Assembly (NCBI GenBank): GCA_012689325.1
Contig: JAAYEA010000174.1
Coordinates: forward strand, 1-34,129
Origin: Chloroflexota bacterium
Lineage (GTDB): Bacteria; Chloroflexota; Anaerolineae; JAAYEA01
DNA: 34,129 bases
Direction: 5' to 3'
Shown: piece by piece, positions 30,753-34,129 of the stretch
How the letters are laid out: the number at the start of each line of letters is the position of its first letter
Numbering within the stretch: position 1 is the stretch's first letter
Program-made: the position numbers and the translations under genes
Notes under the pieces: model-generated
Told to the model about the DNA's origin: nothing
Databases searched by the model: none
Seen by the model: only the letters and a program-made list of their open reading frames with translations

Positions 30753-31333
30753 CCGCCGAAACCGCGGGCGCCGCCATGTCCGTCAATGGCATCGTGACGG
30801 GGCGCATCGGCGTGGGCAAAACCACCGTCTGCCAGCAGGTGATCGCGCTGGCGCGGCAGCGGGGCCATATCGTGCACGGGCTCTTGACGCCCGCCATCAT
30901 CGGGCCGGACGGGCTTAAGGTCGGCATCTCGATCACCGACCTGTCCACCGGCCGCAGCCGCACCCTGGCGCGGATCGAGCAGGATGGCGCTGGCCTGCCG
31001 GTCGGCAAATACACCTTTGACCCGACCGTGCTGCGCTGGGGCTGCGCGGCGCTGGAGCGCGCGGCGGAGGGCGGCTGCGACCTGTTGCTGGTGGACGAGA
31101 TCGGCCCGCTGGAGCTGCTGCGGGGCCAGGGCTTTGTTCGCGCGGTGGAGATACTGGGGGCGGGCATCCTGCCCCACACATTGCTCGTGGTGCGGGAATC
31201 GCTGCTGGAGGCCATCCGGGCGCGCGCCGGAGGCGCGCCGCTTCTGGAATTCCAGGTGAGCGAGCAGAACCGCGATCACGTGGCCGCCGAGATCGTGGAT
31301 CGGCTATTCGCGAGGCCGGTCGCGGAGAAATAG
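30749..31333 (+). CDS. THEP1-type nucleoside triphosphatase
   Basis: The 194-residue protein is a small P-loop NTPase: GRIGVGKTT at residues 18-26 is the Walker A motif and LLLVDEIGPLELLRG the Walker B region, both typical of the THEP1/NTPase_1 family, which hydrolyses several NTPs. FQVSEQNRDHVAAEIVDRL ends the fold. The ATG at 30749 overlaps the radical SAM stop as ATGA and is chosen for that; an ATG at 30776 is possible. Translational coupling suggests it works with the radical SAM protein, for instance supplying nucleotide hydrolysis for a modification, but no known complex supports that. Confidence 0.88.
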   Translation: MTAETAGAAMSVNGIVTGRIGVGKTTVCQQVIALARQRGHIVHGLLTPAIIGPDGLKVGISITDLSTGRSRTLARIEQDGAGLPVGKYTFDPTVLRWGCAALERAAEGGCDLLLVDEIGPLELLRGQGFVRAVEILGAGILPHTLLVVRESLLEAIRARAGGAPLLEFQVSEQNRDHVAAEIVDRLFARPVAEK

Positions 31334-31367
31334 AACGCTCCCGCGTCATGAGCGATGCGGGAGCGTT
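31334..31367. terminator. Bidirectional terminator between convergent genes
   Basis: AACGCTCCCGC at 31334-31344 pairs perfectly with its complement at 31357-31367 over a 12-base loop. It begins immediately after the NTPase stop codon and lies 24 bases from the stop of the minus-strand amidohydrolase gene. It has no long T tract. Confidence 0.75.
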
Positions 31368-31390
31368 ATTGGCTCTTTGCTGGCGCCGGC

Positions 31391-32575
31391 TCAGGCGGCT
31401 GGGCGCTGGGGGAGCGGGGCCTCGCCCGTGAGGAAGCGGCGCGCGGTCTCGGCCAGGATGGCCGCGCCGTAAGCCAGGGCGCTCTCGTCGAGGTCAAAGG
31501 TGTCGCTGTGCCCCAGGCGTTCCTCTGTGCCGGGCATCGTGCCCAGGCGGAACATGGCGCCCGGTGCGGCCTCCGCCAGCAGCGAAAAGTCCTCGGCGCC
31601 CATCCCCTGCACCCGCGGCAGCAGCTTGTCGGCTCCAAAGAGGTCGGCGACCACCTGGCGCATGACGGCCACCACCTGCCCATCGTTCACCACGGAAGGC
31701 ACGCCCTTTTCGATGCGCAGCGCGTGGGTGGCGCCCAGTGCATCCGCCACGCCAAAGGCCCGCGCCAGCTCGCTGTGCAGTTGCGCGCGCACCTCCTCGC
31801 TCAGGCTGCGGATGGTACCGTTCAGCTCCACTTGCTGCGGGATGACGTTGGGGGCGACGCCGGCATGGATGCTGCCGATAGAGATCACCGCCGGCTGGAA
31901 GGGGTCGATCCGGCGCGAGACGATGCCGTTGAGGGCGTTGATCACCTGGGCGGTGATAAAGATCGGGTCGGTGCCGCGCTGCGGGTAGGCGCCGTGGCAG
32001 CCCTGGCCAACGATGGTGGCAAAGAAGGTGTCCACCGCCGCCGAGTTGGTGCCTGCCTCCACCTCAAAGTAGCCGGTGGGCAGCGAGGAGCCGACGTGCA
32101 GCGAAAGCACCGCGTCCACGCCCTTCATGGCTCCGTCCTCGATCATGCGCTCGGCGCCGCTTTTGCCCTCCTTATCCGCGCTCTCTTCGCAAGGCTGGAA
32201 AAGGAGGCGCACCTGGCCCGGCAACTGGAGGTCGCGCAGCAGCATGGCCACGCCCAAGAGGATGGCGGTATGGGCATCGTGGCCGCAGGCGTGCATCAGG
32301 CCGGGCACCTGGGAGGCGTAGGGGACCTGATTCACCTCTTGCAGCGGCAGGGCGTCCATATCGGCGCGCAGGGCGACCACCGGCGAGCCCTCGCCGAGGT
32401 AGCCGACCACGCCGGTCTTGCCCACGCCGGTGCGCGCGCGGACGCCCAGCTCGCGGAGCGTGTCCGCTACCAACTGGGCGGTGCGCGTCTCGCGAAAGCC
32501 CAGCTCGGGATGCTGATGGATGTCGCGCCGGAGGGCCACCAGGCGCTCCTGGATAGCCAGTGCCCGCTCGTACAT
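31391..32575 (-). CDS. M20-family amidohydrolase (hippurate/IAA-amino acid hydrolase type)
   Basis: The 394-residue protein has the amidohydrolase subgroup signature of M20: LRRDIHQHPELGFRE at the start, RADMDALPLQE, MHACGHDAHTA, FQPCEESADKEGKSGAERMIEDG, LHV, and the dimerisation domain with GQGCHGAYPQRGTDP. Near the end, GAEDFSLLAEAAPGAMFRLG supplies a metal ligand. Such enzymes cleave N-acyl amino acids or amides in the cytoplasm using two metals. ATG at 32575 is preferred because GGAGGAGAG precedes it; the longer start at 32626 would overlap the upstream gene. It follows the coiled-coil gene with a 47-base gap on the same strand, so the two may be co-transcribed. Confidence 0.93.
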   Translation of the reverse strand: MYERALAIQERLVALRRDIHQHPELGFRETRTAQLVADTLRELGVRARTGVGKTGVVGYLGEGSPVVALRADMDALPLQEVNQVPYASQVPGLMHACGHDAHTAILLGVAMLLRDLQLPGQVRLLFQPCEESADKEGKSGAERMIEDGAMKGVDAVLSLHVGSSLPTGYFEVEAGTNSAAVDTFFATIVGQGCHGAYPQRGTDPIFITAQVINALNGIVSRRIDPFQPAVISIGSIHAGVAPNVIPQQVELNGTIRSLSEEVRAQLHSELARAFGVADALGATHALRIEKGVPSVVNDGQVVAVMRQVVADLFGADKLLPRVQGMGAEDFSLLAEAAPGAMFRLGTMPGTEERLGHSDTFDLDESALAYGAAILAETARRFLTGEAPLPQRPAA

Positions 32576-32622
32576 TGGCGTCTCTCCTCCTCTTCGATCC
32601 ACAAAATGCCGGTCAGGCGGGG

Positions 32623-33282
32623 TCACGCTTCCGATGGCGGCTTGGTCTCGGGGGCGGCCTCAGGAGCCGCGGGCGCCTGCGCCTCAGCCAGCAAGGGCGG
32701 GTGCTCGGCGGAGCTCAACCGCCCCTCGGCCAGGAAGCGATCCAATAGCTTGCGCGCCTCTTCTTGCTGCAGGAACCCCGAGAGGAGCACTTGCTTGTAG
32801 CGGATGGCCTGGGCGTTGTCCCGCACCTGCTCATCCAGGCGATCCAGCAGCTTGCCGGTCAGATCCCCCACCAGGTCGCGGATCTGTTGCTGTTTCTCGG
32901 TCACCAGCTCGTGCAGCTGCTCGTTCTCCAAGAGGAGCGAGCTGATCACCTCGCGCTGGCCGCCGCCGAACATGCCCAGCAGGCCGCCCTGCGCCACTCG
33001 GTCCTTGAGGCGCTTGATCTCTTTGTCTTGCGCGCTGGCCTGCTGGCGTTGCTCGCGGAGCTGGGCCTCATAGTCGGCGATGATCTCGTCCTTGCTCTTG
33101 GAGAACGAGTCCAGGATGCGCGAGACGGCCTCTTCTTGCTGGCGGCGCTGGTCGGTCAGGCTTTTGTCATAGCGGCGCTTGGTGGCGGTGACGGCCGCCC
33201 ATACGGCCACCCCGCCCAAGATGGCGCAGATGATAAACGTCACAAGGACGCGCGTATCGAGCAGAACATCCCAGATGTTCAT
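32623..33282 (-). CDS. Unknown membrane-anchored coiled-coil protein
   Basis: The 219-residue protein has one N-terminal membrane helix (VLVTFIICAILGGVAVWAAV, residues about 13-32) followed by basic KRRY, so the rest is probably cytoplasmic. Residues 40-105 are strongly coiled-coil (QRRQQEEAVSRILDSFSKSKDE, EAQLREQRQQ). A short glycine-rich break, GGLLGMFGGGQ, follows near 100, then another helical region and an alanine/proline/glutamate-rich tail. It is not recognised as a known family; the layout is like small scaffold or stalk proteins. GGGGGA precedes the ATG at 33282 and a strong -10 box lies upstream. It is between recO and the amidohydrolase gene. Confidence 0.75.
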   Translation of the reverse strand: MNIWDVLLDTRVLVTFIICAILGGVAVWAAVTATKRRYDKSLTDQRRQQEEAVSRILDSFSKSKDEIIADYEAQLREQRQQASAQDKEIKRLKDRVAQGGLLGMFGGGQREVISSLLLENEQLHELVTEKQQQIRDLVGDLTGKLLDRLDEQVRDNAQAIRYKQVLLSGFLQQEEARKLLDRFLAEGRLSSAEHPPLLAEAQAPAAPEAAPETKPPSEA

Positions 33283-33322
33283 GTGATCCCCCTAGCGGAT
33301 AGGATTGCCCCTCATTTCGAAC

Positions 33323-33350
33323 ATTATAGGCCATCGCCTAGGATCGCCAA
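33323..33350 (-). promoter_or_regulatory. Promoter of the coiled-coil gene
   Basis: On the minus strand TATAAT (plus 33323-33328) with a poor -35, TTGGCG (plus 33345-33350, spacer 16). The -35 region overlaps the end of recO, which stops at 33338. The leader is about 34 bases. Confidence 0.55.
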
Positions 33351-34126
33351 ACGGGGGCCAGGTGGCGAGAGCTGCGCAAGAGGTTGAGGAACGCGGTGGA
33401 TTTGAGCCGTTTCTCCAGGTGGTAGGCGATATAGGCCTGCAAGATCCGCTCCATCTCGCGGTGGGTTTCGGCGCTGATGCGCACCCGGCGGCAGGCGGCA
33501 TAGTCGTTGCTCTGCAGGAAGCGCAGCACCTTGAGCGGGTTGAGCGCGATGGGGAGCGCGTCAGCCCGGCCCGCGCCGCAGGATGGACAGAGGAGGCCGC
33601 CCTCGCTGGGGCTGAAATAGTTGCGCTCCGGCCGGATCTCGTGGTCGCACTGCAGGCAGCGGAAGAGCTGCGGGCGGTAGCCGGTGTAGCTCAAAAGGCA
33701 GAGCTCGTAATAGCGGGTGGGCAGGTCCAGGTCGGTGTCGGTGCTGATCCAGCCCAGGGCGTTGATCAGGAGCGTATAGACAGGCTCGTTCTCTTCCTCC
33801 TCCTGGGCAAAGCTGTCCAGCAGCTCGCAGAGGTAGGAGGCATAGCCCAGGCGCCACAGATCCGTGCGCAGCGCCTGATAGGGCTCCACCACCTCGGCCT
33901 GGGAGATGATGTCCAGGTCGCGGCCGCGGGCGAGCAGCAGCCGAGTGCGCATAAAAGGCTCCAGGTGGCCGCTCTTGCGGCTGGTGGTCTTGCGGACGCC
34001 CTTGGCGATGGCGCGCAGCTTGCCCATGAGCGGGGTGTAGAGCGTGAGCAGGCGATCCGCCTCGCCGAAATCGGCGTACTTGAGCACGACGGCCTCGGTG
34101 CGGTATAGCCTTTCCTTGTCAACCAT
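33338..34126 (-). CDS. recO: DNA repair protein RecO
   Basis: RecO works with RecF and RecR to load RecA at gaps and to anneal single strands. The 262-residue protein begins with ERLYRTEAVVLKYADFGEADRLLTLYTP, the N-terminal OB-fold signature. It continues with GKLRAIAKGVRK and a helical domain, and holds a zinc finger of C157-x2-C160 and C180-x2-C183. The end is helical (YHLEKRLKSTAFL). Full-length start at ATG 34126 is supported by the alignment of the N-terminus. Only three bases lie beyond it in the window, so its ribosome site and promoter cannot be seen. Confidence 0.95.
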   Translation of the reverse strand: MVDKERLYRTEAVVLKYADFGEADRLLTLYTPLMGKLRAIAKGVRKTTSRKSGHLEPFMRTRLLLARGRDLDIISQAEVVEPYQALRTDLWRLGYASYLCELLDSFAQEEEENEPVYTLLINALGWISTDTDLDLPTRYYELCLLSYTGYRPQLFRCLQCDHEIRPERNYFSPSEGGLLCPSCGAGRADALPIALNPLKVLRFLQSNDYAACRRVRISAETHREMERILQAYIAYHLEKRLKSTAFLNLLRSSRHLAPVWRS

Positions 34127-34129
34127 GGC

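Noticed and set aside
1-34129. Selenoprotein gene with an in-frame TGA near selA
   Set aside because: I looked for family blocks interrupted by TGA around selA and in the larger gaps and saw none. A full UGA scan with SECIS folding would be needed to be certain.
1-34129. CRISPR arrays, insertion sequences, prophage or toxin-antitoxin genes
   Set aside because: No regularly spaced direct repeats, transposase or integrase motifs or terminal inverted repeats were seen; all large genes have metabolic, housekeeping or envelope character.

Overview
This is a GC-rich bacterial chromosome segment with about 28 protein genes, one tRNA and no phage, insertion-sequence, CRISPR or plasmid hallmarks. The recognisable promoters are of the housekeeping sigma-70/sigma-A type: a TTGACN-like box, 16-18 bases, then TANNAT. 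Most genes have strong Shine-Dalgarno sites, and at least two look leaderless. The gene content suggests an anaerobic or facultative, sugar-using, Gram-positive-like or monoderm bacterium: class I lysyl-tRNA synthetase, class III polyphosphate kinase 2, selA, a GH38 alpha-mannosidase, URO-D family proteins, heparinase-like and uronate-isomerase-like enzymes, and an AmmeMemoRadiSam-type radical SAM enzyme. Anaerolineae or another Chloroflexota lineage is my best guess. That placement is inference from gene repertoire and style, not a database match.

Layout. (a) 1-3.5 kb, + strand: sugar isomerase/epimerase-like TIM barrel, then a large heparinase-like alpha/alpha-toroid protein, ending in a bidirectional hairpin. 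(b) 3.5-5.8 kb: a small unknown gene on the minus strand, diverging from a plus-strand operon of a leaderless unknown gene, a phosphonatase-like HAD hydrolase and a class III PPK2. (c) 5.8-7.1 kb, minus: a URO-D/MtaA-like protein and tRNA-Glu(CUC). (d) 7.2-9.9 kb, plus: a leaderless alkyltransferase-like DNA-lesion sensor (ATL), selA, and a protein with an internal twin-arginine motif. (e) 9.9-13.1 kb, minus: M20 hydrolase, an EamA transporter fused to a PAP2-like membrane domain, and an RmlC-type cupin. This operon diverges, through interlocked promoters, from (f) 13.2-17.3 kb, plus: class III aminotransferase, GHMP kinase and class I LysRS.

(g) 17.3-17.6 kb is a structured intergenic region that may encode a small RNA. 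(h) 17.6-26 kb, minus: GH38 alpha-mannosidase with its own promoter, preceded by three surface-glycan membrane genes (GT39, flippase, GT-C), the latter three coupled by ATGA overlaps, and a possible 38-residue membrane peptide. (i) 26.1-27.4 kb, minus: uronate-isomerase-like protein. (j) 27.5-31.3 kb: a degenerate receiver-GAF-PAS-histidine kinase diverges from a radical SAM enzyme that is translationally coupled to a THEP1-type NTPase; a perfect 18-bp palindrome lies between the two promoters. (k) 31.4-34.1 kb, minus: M20 amidohydrolase, a membrane-anchored coiled-coil protein and recO at the window edge.

Themes. Carbohydrate and uronate handling is scattered through the window (sugar isomerase, heparinase-like protein, glucuronokinase-like GHMP kinase, uronate-isomerase-like protein, alpha-mannosidase), together with a surface-glycan assembly operon and several single-copy housekeeping genes. 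No single known defence or biosynthetic system is present. The least-explained items are the EamA-PAP2 fusion, the degenerate hybrid kinase with its palindromic intergenic site, the radical SAM/THEP1 pair, the ATL-selA-Tat-like operon and the structured 17.4-kb intergenic region.
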